Source: Lineus longissimus
Lineage: Eukaryota; Nemertea; Pilidiophora; Heteronemertea; Lineidae
Assembly: GCF_910592395.1 (NCBI RefSeq)
Contig: NC_088319.1
Location: 7,936,001-8,000,000 of the forward strand
Direction: 5' to 3'
Length of the DNA: 64,000 bases
Part shown: positions 23,553 to 33,225 of the stretch, one piece after another
Layout: each line of letters opens with the position of its first letter
Numbering within the stretch: position 1 is the stretch's first letter
Position numbers and translations under genes: made by a program
The notes under the pieces: generated by a model
What the model saw: the letters and a program-made list of their open reading frames with translations, nothing else
The model's database searches: none
What the model was told of the DNA's origin: nothing

Positions 23553-23983
23553 TACATTAAATGTTTTTTCAAGTTTTGAAACGATTTTAAAATAAAGGTA
23601 ATTTTTTAAGTAAAATGAGTATTCGGGTGAACTTCATTCCACCAGCAGGGACATCCTGATGATATCAGGCGTTTTTACCGCCCAGAGGTAGGAGGGGCGG
23701 TAAAAAAGGATGCAGCCGGGAAGGCTATTTGTCAAATGAAGACGTCGCTATCTTGAATTGAGTACAAAAATCGATCTTAACTTGAGACAAAATTGTCTTG
23801 AACCGTTTGTCTCAACTGGAGATAAAAGAGTCTTGAAATTGAATCAAGATGAAAGAGTCTCGATTCGAGAGGCAGACCTTCAAGACTCTTCTTATCTCCA
23901 CTTGAGACCAACTAACCTTGCCCTGGGGACAAACGTTTCAAGACAATTTTGTTTCAAGTTAAGATCGATTTTTCTTTCTGTGT
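23553..23983 (+). repeat. Right subterminal palindromic region of the EnSpm-like element
   Basis: The segment 23766-23980 is a nearly perfect inverted repeat with about 50-bp arms (AAAAATCGATCTTAACTTGA ... and its complement). It contains further YTCRAYTKGAGAY-type words at 23811 (CTCAACTGGAGAT) and 23895 (TCTCCACTTGAGAC). It ends at the terminal repeat CTTTCTGTGT. Confidence 0.65.
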
Positions 23984-23989
23984 AGTAGT

Positions 23990-24981
23990 TCCTACAAGCC
24001 TAGACAGGGCAGCTCTCATAGGTCCGCGGAATGAATTGCTTCTAAATTCTGTGGTTATGAACACATACGTGACCGAGAAAAGTGTACAGCATATAAGAAA
24101 CAATGTAAACTGTGTAGTGAATTTGACCATTTTGCTAAGTGTTGCAAAAGGCTGAAATCTCAATCCAAGCCTGGCGGCGGCCGTGGTTCAAAGAAGAAGG
24201 TGCATGCTGTTTCGCCAGATGTTGATTCTGAGTCCGAGTTTATCGGCAGTGTTAGTTTGACATTGGACCTTGTGAATGCTGTAGATTTCCCAAGGCTATT
24301 CATGCTGTATTTCTAGTTGACGACAAACCTGTAAGGTTTCAGTTAGACTGTGGCGCATCTGTTAACATTATCCCTGCTAAGTATGTACAGGGTAAGAAAC
24401 TTGAGAAGTGTAGTCAGTCGCTGCAGATGTGGAACAAGTCAATAGTGTTGCCTTTGGGTAAATGTCGTGTGATTATGAGGAACCCCGATACTCGAAAGAA
24501 GTACTCAGTTGAGTTTGTCGTCGTTGATGAAGGATTTACTCCCATGTTAGGCGCGCGTGCGATACAACAGATGAAGTTGATAACTGTTAATGAAGAAAAC
24601 TTTCATGTTGCTTCTTTAGTTGAGACTGATCCACTCATAATGAAGTATAAGGAAGTGTTTGAGGGTGATGTTGGTATGTTACCTGGTCTAGTTCATCTGG
24701 AGGTCGATGATACCTGTGCACCCAATATTTTGCCATCGCGTCGTACTCCCGTGTCTTTGAAGGACAAGTTTGAAGCTAAGGTTAAGGACCTTACTCGGAA
24801 GGATCTTTTGGCTCCTGTTGATGAGCCAACCCCCTGGGTTAGTCAGTACCTTGTGGCTACCAAGAAGTCGGGTGACTTGAGGATTTGTATCGATCGAGGA
24901 CCTTTAAATGAGGCTCTACAACGTGAACATTATCAGATCCCAGTGATTAATGACATTTTGCCAGAACTTTCAAAAGTCGTT
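23990..24981 (+). pseudogene. Gypsy gag zinc knuckle, protease and start of RT
   Basis: The frame continues from gag: SSSYKPRQGSSHRSAE, a TGA stop near 24032, then a CCHC-like region (KFCGYEHIRDREKC and CKLCSEFDHFAKCC). A 1-bp loss near 24293 shifts the frame before the aspartic protease, whose active site is LDCGAS (24343-24360). The RT start follows (WVSQYLVATKKSGDLRICID and INDILPELSK). The sequence then enters the BEL/Pao LTR, so the RT palm is absent here. It would have encoded the polyprotein that processes Gag-Pol and copies RNA to DNA. Confidence 0.85.
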
Positions 24982-25985
24982 TGAGGCCTGTTTTTGACCT
25001 GATATGTTGTTTTCACCCTGATATTTCAATTACCTCGTTGTTCATTTGTCCACTCATGCCCAAGGTTTTTGTGTTATTGCGCAAATTGTAGCCACTACAC
25101 GTGGTCCAGTTGTCATCCCTTTGTTTCGGCGCATTCGCCAATACGTTTCGAGCCGAACACTAGAAGAAGGGTCTTCTTCCTTTTCGAAGTCTGATTTTCG
25201 TAGTTTTCCGTATTTGTAGAGGTCGGCAATGAGGTAATTCATTTATCAGTGCTTGTAGTTCATGTAGACAACGGTTTTATTGATCGTCATTCTATACTTT
25301 CCATGTAATCTTAGATGTTTGTTGAGGCCCGGCCTCCCCGGAGCCCACCAGTTGTGCGGGCCGCCATGCTGGTTGGTGTAACCTCGTGCGCTATCCGATA
25401 TAGGAAATTCTTAAGTAGGAAGTTTAAGTTTTGAGCAATGTTTCTTGGTTCTAGTGCCTGTATTCAGTGTCTGTGATTGCGGCACCTGTCACCAGCTGAC
25501 ATTTCCTATTAATAATTGTTGTTTAATGACCTTAAATCAGTTTATAAGTAATAAGTTCTAGTTCAAGCTGCTTAGTGCAGATGGCAGCACTGTTCAAGTC
25601 ATGTAGTTTACTTGTTGCTGTGCTCCCTGTGTCTCAGGCATTTAAGCTGTATTATTTCTTAACCATTCACGGTTATTTGATCATTGGAGCTGTGGCTAAG
25701 GTCCACTAATTAGTTTATATTTTTATAAGGTTATCTTTTCTGGTGTGCTGAGAGCCTTTGACTTTGAGTGCTTGGATTCTAACGTCTCTTAGCACACTGG
25801 TTTGGAGCCATTTATACTGCTGAGTTGAATCTCAAACATTTGTGTTCTTATATCGTTACAGTTTTACGGTCTAACCCATACTTCGTATGATGGCATTTGC
25901 CTGACGATTACAAGAAATAAAAGTTACAGACCAGTATTCAAAGCTCGTGTCGTTTATTGAAGAACTTGCCCTACGGGAAGCTATA
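24982..25985 (+). repeat. BEL/Pao 5' LTR
   Basis: This is a direct repeat of 32228-33225. It contains AAGAAATAAAAGTTACAG near 25912, which includes an AATAAA polyadenylation signal. The 3' boundary lies somewhere between about 25950 and 25985. Confidence 0.8.
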
Positions 25986-27112
25986 GTAAAACTCAAGACC
26001 AATCGATTCGAACGGCTCCGATAGTCTCTGTGTGTCAAGTCTGAAGCCCACGGTGTGCAGCCTACGCCACATTGATGATCTCAAGCTCGCGGCAGCAGAA
26101 AATAACGTTTCGACACACTCGTTATGAAGTTATGCAAGTCAGTCTGAATTGCACTGCAGTACATCTAGTACTAAGATATGACATTGATGGTTGTCTGCTA
26201 GTTTACAACAGACTCTCGTCATATTGCTATCATTACGAAAAGAAATAATAATTAGTTCTTCGTCCACCACCACTAGTCTGAAGGTGAACCTTGCAATACT
26301 CGAGGGCATTGTTGTTGTGCCCGGCTCTTTCGAATTGAAATAGACCGTGACATCCTGTGCAACTGATTCGAACATTGACACTTCTCAAGTGCATCCATTG
26401 AATGTGACAGTGCGTGTTTCCAGTTCATCAAAGAACTCTCAGAATTCAACTGGACTTTCATTTAAAATGGAACATTCTTGCATCGTCTTGAGATTTGAAT
26501 TATGTTTCTCTTTCAGCTGAAACATGTCTACTTGCATAACCTTGCCGTCCGTCTGTCTAGTCAAATTTAGCCTTCAAACGGGTCATTACCGTGGTTCTGT
26601 TTCAACCCCCCCTTAATGCAAGTATCAATTCGTGTCTTGTACCCCCCCCCCCCCCCTCCTCAAGGGTACGACACCTTATCACCCTATAACGACATCTTAA
26701 GGCTCAAGCATCACCCTTTTTTCACCAATGCTACTTTTTCTTTCGTCAAGACATCACCATCAACAATATATCAGTTGTCACCATCATATAAAGTAACCGG
26801 ACTAATTTTACTGGGTAAGGCTGTATGTTCGACAAGACATCGACACATTAGCATCCTTATTCTTTCCAGCTTCGCCAAATTTTCACTAAAGGAAAAATAA
26901 ATACTACTCAAGCATCGGCAAAGATTAGTGGTGATAGCTTAACTACCATTGAGGAGGGGGGGTACAAGACGAATTGATACTTGCATAAACATCGGTCTCA
27001 CTTTCACCTCGTACTAAGGTGCTGCTCGCGGTCAAGAAATCCACTCGGAGTAAATTTATTCAATTACTTATTTAGGGTTATCTTAGCTTAAGCAATACGG
27101 GTACCTTATTAT
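25986..27112 (+). other. BEL/Pao leader, containing a MITE
   Basis: There is no coding sequence in this 1.1-kb stretch. It should include the primer-binding site and packaging signal, but none is recognisable. A 371-bp inverted-repeat insertion occupies 26616-26986. Confidence 0.6.
26616..26986. mobile_element. 371-bp MITE with poly-C/poly-G termini
   Basis: The left end ATGCAAGTATCAATTCGTGT leads into TCTTGTAC and a C tract; the right end is GAGGAGGGGGGGTACAAGAC leading to GAATTGATACTTGCAT. These are inverted copies of about 40 bp. No reading frame is plausible. The target duplication is not obvious (TTA/AA at the edges). Confidence 0.75.
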
Positions 27113-27145
27113 TTGGCTTGTTTCTTCTGTGAATTCTCCTTCAGT

Positions 27146-28260
27146 ATGAGTGACAAGGGAAACAAGAATTCCTCGGCAGAGGATAAGCCAGTAGAGGCGG
27201 AGGTCGAGGTGATAAATGTAGAGGTGGATGGCGACATCCCAGAAGGTGCCAAAGCAGAAGGTAAGATTTCTGACTTAAAGAAGGACGAAGAAGGCAAGTT
27301 CGACGTTGAACAGCGACGGTCAACGCGGAGTCGGCGTCCCACTGTCAAGGTAAGAGAAAATATGCTAGTTGAATTAGAAGATGAGTTCAATGACGCTTAT
27401 GTAGATTTGCTGCAGTTTGTTAGTGAACTTGACCTCACTGTTCACTCCTCCGAGTCACTACAAGAATTGTACTTGTCTCTGGCAGAACGTCGTGAAATCA
27501 TTGTCAGTCACTATGCAAAAATAAGAGAGCTAACTGCAGGGTCTCCTAGCAAAGATATAAGGAGCTCGGTAGACAGAGCGCGCAGTCTGCTCGACAAAAA
27601 ATTGAAGAAAATAGACCGCCTTATAAGGCGATATGATTTGGAGAGCGCCTTCTCCATTGGCCACAACATGTTTTTCAAGCATAGTCGAAAGGGTTCTGTT
27701 GCAGGTCCTAGATCTGTTGCAAGCAAACATTCCGAGCATTCCACCAGCTCGAAACATGAAACTGCCATTAAGGCGGCAGCCTGAGAAGCCGAACTTGTGG
27801 CAAAGCGACAAGCCGCTTTCGAAGAGGACAAGCTGAGGGAAAGGGAGCGTCAAGAAGAGCTTCGTCGAGCCGAAGCTGAAGCCGAGATCACCAAACTCCG
27901 ACGTGACTTAGAGCACAAGAAGATTGACCAGCAGCTTATCATTGAACGAGCCAAGCTAGAGGTTTTCAATCAGCCCGAGTCTTCCAGAGGATCCTGCTTA
28001 TCATTTGGCCCAGCTCCATTGAAGAAAGAACTCCTTTCACCTTGACGTCTTCCAGTCGAATGAAAACGAGCCCAGCTGCCCCATTCATCTCTAGTTTGAG
28101 GCCTACCGCACACTCCTTCTGTCCAGCACAGGCACCGTCGCCAAATAGAAACGATAGCTTCGAGCTCAGAGAGCTGTCAGAAGCTATCCAGACTTTGCTT
28201 ACTTCACCAAATTCATCCAGGAAGAATCTGACTTGGCATGTGACCCGATCATGTCACTGA
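27146..28260 (+). pseudogene. BEL/Pao gag N-terminal region, broken
   Basis: From ATG 27146 (MSDKGNKNSS) the frame encodes an acidic start, an RSTRSRRPTVKVREN segment and a long helical region typical of Pao gag. An in-frame TGA at 27782-27784 is followed in the same frame by a strongly charged coiled-coil-like stretch (LRERERQEELRRAEAEAEI). A further frame change occurs near 28040. The Pao gag forms the capsid. Decay is clear. Confidence 0.7.
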
Positions 28261-28906
28261 GTTCCCTGAGATCATAGCCAGCGCCAGAAAGGAGAAGCGA
28301 ACGTCCTAAGAAGAGGAACCCTGGAGCCAACACTTGGTCAACAGCGGCCAAACCGGCCGAGAGTTTCAGACCCAAAGCTGGTGAAAGTTCAAAGTCGGGC
28401 TGCCCTCTCTGCAATAAATCCAATCATACATTGCTCGTTTGCAAAACCTTTGCAGCCAAGCCCATGGAAATAAAAAAGAGTTCATAAGGAAAAATTTTCT
28501 TTGTTTTGCCTGTCTCAAGCCTGGACACATGTCAAAGACGTGCCTCGACCGCAGCACTTGCAAGACATGTGACAGGAGACACCCAACCTGCCTTCATGAG
28601 GACAGAAAGAAGACCACGGAAGATGTACCAACAGGGTCTTGTCGAGCCAGCAGCACTGCAGAGTTGATATCGGCAATGGTTGTGCCGGTGTGGGTTTCGA
28701 CACAAGAACGCCCGGATGAAGAAGAGTTGGTATATGCCCTGTTAGACACCCAGTCGGACACCACCTTCATTCTTAACCACACCGCTGAAAGGCGGAAGAC
28801 TGCTGTTGGCCGCGACACTCAGCTGAGGCTGACCACGATGACTTCCACAGCATCGGTCCTGCGATGTAAGAAATATCAAAACCTGTCAGTACGAGCCTTT
28901 ACGTGA
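28260..28906 (+). pseudogene. BEL/Pao zinc knuckles and protease
   Basis: CCHC-type and related Cys/His motifs are visible: CPLCNKSNHTLLVC, CFACLKPGHMSKTC and CKTCDRRHPTCLH. They are followed by a protease-like LLDTQSDTTF segment, where the usual D-[ST]-G active-site triplet reads DTQ. The frame ends at 28906, and the polyprotein continues in another frame at about 28907. Confidence 0.75.
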
Positions 28907-30298
28907 TTGCGACTCCTAATCGGGTATAACTGTCCACAGGCACTTGCTCCCAGGAAGGCGGTAACAGGCGAAGGAAATGAACCATTTGCGGTCAAGACGG
29001 ACCTTGGATGGACCATAGTAGGATGCACCAATCCTAATGATGACTCAGATGACGTCATAGGAAGTTCTCACGTGTCTATCGCGACAGATGTTCCAGAAGC
29101 TTTACGGGTTCCCGGGTCATCTTCTGAAGTGAAATATACCCTGAGGACAGCTGTCGTCGAAGACCACTCTGAAGCACTGTCGTCGCTGCTAAAAATCTTT
29201 GAGACCGATTTCGTGGATGATACAAAGTCAGATGTTCCAGTTTTGCAGAACGACCTCAGGTTCCTGCAGATTATGCAGGATGCAATACGTCAGCAGGAAG
29301 ATGGGCATTTCGTGATGCTGCTTCCCTTCCGAGATGCAAGACCGGAGCTTCCAAACAACCGATTGGTGGCAAAACGCAGAGCCGATAGCTTGCGACGTCG
29401 GTTTGGAAAAGACAGCCACTACTTTTCCGACTACAAAGTCTTCATGAATGAAATCCTTGCCAGAGGCGATGCTGAAATTGTACCAGACGAACAGAGCAGC
29501 ATAGGCACTACGTGGTACATTCCCCATCACGGCGTTTACCACCCGCACAAAATCAGAGTTGTATTCGATTGTTGGGCCAAGTGCAAAGGGACCTCCCTAA
29601 ATGAGCACCTGATCTCAGGACCGGATTTAATCAACCCCTTGGTTGGAGTGTTGTGCAGATTACAACAGGAGCCTATCGCAGTGATGTGCGACGTGGAGAA
29701 GATGTTTCACCAGTTCCTGGTTGACCCCCCAGATCGTGATTACCTACGCTTCCTGTGATGGGAGGATGGAGACATCTCCAAGGAAATGGTGGACTTCCGA
29801 ATGAAGGTGCACATTTTTGGTGCCGTCTCGTCGCCCGCATGAGCCAATTACGGACTCAAAGAAGTGGCGACTAGAAGTCAGCATCTCGGCCAACAGGCCG
29901 CCAGGTTTATTGAGAGGTACTTCTATGTAGACGACTGTCTAAAGAGTCTGAACAACGTAGAAAGTGCTAAAAAACTTATCGAGGATGCCAGGAAAATCTG
30001 CGCCACGGGCGGCCTCCGCCTACATAAGTTTATATCAAATAATCGCGACGTCATCAACTCAATTCCTGAGTCCGAAAGAGCAAAGGCCACACAAGGCATG
30101 GACTTTTCTTTCGAGGAGCTCCCGATTGAGAGAGCTCTAGGAATTGAGTGGTGCGTCGAAAAAGATGACTTCCAATTTCGGCTTACACCTAAGAATCAAC
30201 CCCCCACCAGACTAGGCATCCTGTCCGCTGTGGCTTCGGTTTTCGACCCCTTGAGCCTTTTGGCACCCTTCGTGCTACAAGGAAAAATGGGGCCTTAG
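28907..30298 (+). pseudogene. BEL/Pao reverse transcriptase
   Basis: The Pao-specific segment GWTIVGC is followed by the RT domain: HHGVYHPHKIRVVFDCWAKC, LNEHLISGPDLINPL, and VMCDVEKMFHQFLV (first catalytic Asp). An in-frame TGA lies at 29756 and another after SSPA near 29840. The frame then gives FYVDDCLKSL at about 29930-29960, the YxDD box. Copying of RNA into DNA is the role. The family assignment is firm; the copy is dead. Confidence 0.85.
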
Positions 30299-30689
30299 GG
30301 GAGAAGAAATTGCCTCTTCAACATGGCTGCAAGGACCACCCTCCCTCTGGCCAAAGACGTCGCGCCAGAACCCCTCGACATTGCCATTTCAGACGAAGAC
30401 CCCGAGGTTAAAAAGAACCCAAAAGCCCTTGCGGTATCCCAAACAAGACCAAGCCTAACCAACAAATTCGGCAAATTCTCAAGCTGGGCAAGGCTTATCA
30501 CAGCCTTCTCACGTCTGAGAAGAGTTCAGGTTGTAAAGGGAAAAGTAGAGTCACCGGTTGAGGAAAGAAGATCTACCGTGTACTTTATCCTTCAACAGCT
30601 TCAACACGTAGAATTTGGTGATGAAATCGCCCTTATCAAAAAGGGCAGTCTCCCCGCTGAAAGCAACTTAAAGAGGCTAGACCCCCATC
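30299..30689 (+). pseudogene. Eroded BEL/Pao RNase H region
   Basis: A fragment STWLQGPPSLWP near 30311-30350 marks the conserved link before the integrase, but most of the RNase H domain expected between RT and integrase is not found. The stretch is far too short for it, so an internal deletion is likely. The 125-residue ORF here is not a family match. Confidence 0.55.
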
Positions 30690-31956
30690 ATGCAGGATGA
30701 TCTGATGAGAGTGGGTGGACGTCTGCAGCGTTCGTCTCTCCCTAATGAAGTGAAGCACCCACTCATCTTGCCAAGAAAAGCCCACTTGACTGATCTGATA
30801 ATCGGGCATTATCATGCCGAAGTTGCCCATCAAGGCAGGGGAATAACAACAAATCAGATTCGTGCCGCAGGGTTTTGGGTCCTTAGGTGCAGCGCTGCAG
30901 TGTCTGCCCACATTTTTCGATGCTATGTGTGCCGGGTGCAAAGGGGCACCACGTCTAATCAGCGTATGGCAGACCTGCCAAAGGATCGCATTGAACCAGC
31001 TCCACCCTTCACTTTCTGTGGCATGGATTGTTTTGGGCCATTTGTAGTGAAGGAAGGCCGTAGAGAACTGAAGCGCTATGGAGTGGTTTTCACCTGTATG
31101 GCACCGAGGGCAATCCACATAGAAGTTTTGGATGACATGACGACAGACGCTTTAATCAATGGCCTCCGATGTTTCCTCGCCATCCGAGGACTGGTCAGGG
31201 TCATTAGATGTGACCAAGGGTCAAATTTCGTAGGTGCCAGAGAAGAGCTAAAGAAGGCCATGAGCGAGATCGATGACAGCCGTATCCGGTTGCACCTGCT
31301 TGGCCACAATTGTGAGTTCTCCATGAACCCTCCCTCGGCAAGCCACTTCGGAGGTGTATGGGAACGCCAGATTCGAACAATTCGTTCCACTCTTGATGGT
31401 CTCCTGAATGAAGTCAAAGGAAGGCTGGACTCCTCCTCCCTGTGGATGCTTATGTACGAAGCCATGTCTATTGTCAATGGCAGGCCTTTGACAGTCGAGT
31501 CCCTCAACGATACCGATCACACCTAACCAGTTGTTGACAGGCAAGTCAATGGTGACACCTCCCCCGCCAAGAAAATTCATGCCAGAGGACATATATGCGC
31601 GGAAGAGATGGAGAAGGGTACAGAGACTTGCAGATGTGTTCTGGCAAAGATGGAAAAAGGAGTTCCTGCTCTTGCTTCAAGGTCGCCAGAAATGGCTCAG
31701 CAAAAAGAGGAATTTTGAGTTAGGGGACACAGTCATACTGAGGAAAGAGAATCTGGTGAGAGGTAGTTGGTCTCTGGCACGGGTACTAGAAGTTTTCCCA
31801 AGTGAAGATGGTTTGGTAAGGAAAGTTAAACTGTTGGTGGCGTCTGCCAAACTGGACAAGAGCGGTAAGCAACTCGGTCAACCAACGGTACTTGACAGAC
31901 CTGTGCATAAGCTGACACTGCTAGTCGCAGCTGAAGGAGGCAAAAATGGTCAGTAA
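30690..31956 (+). pseudogene. BEL/Pao integrase and C-terminal domain
   Basis: The block contains the zinc-binding region (HYHAEVAHQGRGITTNQI ... CYVCRVQRG), the catalytic core with GMDCFGPF (Asp), IRCDQGSNFVGA (Asp) and a region before HFGGVWERQIRTIRS (Glu likely in WE), and the DUF5641-type C-terminus (WQRWKKEFLLLLQGRQKW, LGDTVILRKENLVRGSW). A frameshift near 31523 separates VESLNDTDHT from PNQLLTGKS. Integrase would join element cDNA to the genome. Confidence 0.85.
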
Positions 31957-33225
31957 GTTTCTATTCGCATAGATTGTTTTCAGGTATGACGGTCAGCACT
32001 CGGCCCATACAACACAGATTAAGAGTAGGTTTTGTTAAGTTATCTCATGATGGATAAATCACAGGTGATTTGGGGGGGGGAGTGTAGCTGCCGCTGTTTT
32101 GCTGGTTCAGGGGTTTTGCCCGATTGGATTTCGTGACCGGAGAGCAGTCGCAGTACCAGCTTCTTTCACTGAAAGAAGTCCCGTCCTTTGTCCGCCTTAA
32201 ATATAGTTCCCTGTTTGACCCCTCGTTTGAGGCCTGTTTTTGACCTGGTATGTTGTTTTCACCCTGATATTTCAATTACCTCGTTGTTCATTTGTCTACT
32301 CATGCCCAAGGTTTTTGTGTTATTGCGCAAATTGTAGCCACTACACGTGGTCCAGTTGTCATCCCTTTGTTTCGGCGCATTCGCCAATACGTTTCGAGCC
32401 GAAGACTAGAAGAAGGGTCTTCTTCCTTTTCGAAGTCTGATTTTCGTAGTTTTCCGTATTTGTAGAGGTTGGCAATGAGGTAATTCATTTATCAGTGCTT
32501 GTTGTTCATGTAGACAACGGTTTTATTGATCGTCATTCTATACTTTCCATGTAATCTTAGATGTTTGTTGAGGCCCGGCCTCCCTGGAGCCCACCAGGTG
32601 TGCGGGCCGCCATGCTGGTTGGTGTAACCTCGTGCGCTATCCGATATTGGAAAGTCTTAAGTAAGAAGTTTAAGTTTTGAGCAATGTTTCTTGGTCCCTG
32701 TATTCAGTGTCTGTGATTGCGGCACCTGTCACCAGCTGACATTTCCTCTTAATAATTGTTGTTTAATGACCTTAAATCAGTTTATAAGTAATAAGTTCTA
32801 GTTCAAGCTGCTTAGTGCAGATGGCAGCACTGTTCAAGTCATGTAGTTTACTTGTTGCTGTGCTCCCTGTGTCTCAGGCATTTAAGCTGTATTATTTCTT
32901 AACCATTCACGGTTATTTGATCATTGGAGCTGTGGCTAAGGTCCACTAATTAGTTTATATTTTTATAAGGTTATCTTTTCTGGTGTGCTGAGAGCCTTTG
33001 ACTTTGAGTGCTTGGATTCTAACGTCTCTTAGCACACTGGTTTGGAGCCATTTATACTGCTGAGTTGAATCTCAAACATTTGTGTTCTTATATCATTACA
33101 GTTTTACGGTCTAACCCATACTTCGCATGACGGCATTTGCCTGACGATTACAAGAAATAAAAGTTACAGACCAGTATTCAAAGCTCGTGTCGTTTATTGA
33201 AGAACTCACACTACGGGAAGCTATA
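31957..33225 (+). repeat. BEL/Pao polypurine tract region and 3' LTR
   Basis: A G-rich tract (GGGGGGGGAGTG near 32071) is the likely polypurine tract, but about 150 bp separate it from the TGAGGCCTG that begins the repeated segment at 32228. Either the LTR extends further left and the 5' copy is truncated, or the tract is displaced. The LTR copy ends within 33190-33225. Confidence 0.65.

Larger units (their letters stand above)
10150..23983 (+). mobile_element. EnSpm/CACTA-like (CMC) DNA transposon with two genes
   Basis: The ends are inverted: the left end starts ACACAGAAA and continues to AAAAATCGATCTT, and the right end is its complement, finishing GATCGATTTTTCTTTCTGTGT. AGTAGT flanks both sides (10144-10149 and 23984-23989), so the target duplication is AGT or AGTAGT; the local repeat makes the length ambiguous. 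The interior holds a CMC-type transposase (10835-13416) and a second gene (14413-18508) on the same strand, plus a nested piggyBac. Without the piggyBac it is about 10 kb. The CACAG start and palindromic subterminal motifs fit the CMC superfamily. Confidence 0.75.
24982..33225 (+). mobile_element. BEL/Pao LTR retrotransposon inserted in the Gypsy RT
   Basis: Two directly repeated LTRs of about 1 kb (24982-25985 and 32228-33225) enclose gag-pol of the BEL/Pao type. The LTR copies differ at only a small number of positions, including a 6-bp deletion in the right copy, so the insertion is fairly recent. LTRs start TGAGGCCTG; the exact 3' edge is uncertain because both copies share sequence up to GAAGCTATA. 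GTCGT precedes the left LTR and also occurs near the right end, but a clean target duplication is not clear. Confidence 0.85.

Noticed and set aside
25054-25242. 62-codon ORF present in both BEL/Pao LTRs
   Set aside because: It is inside the LTR and duplicated with it; it lacks any protein family features.
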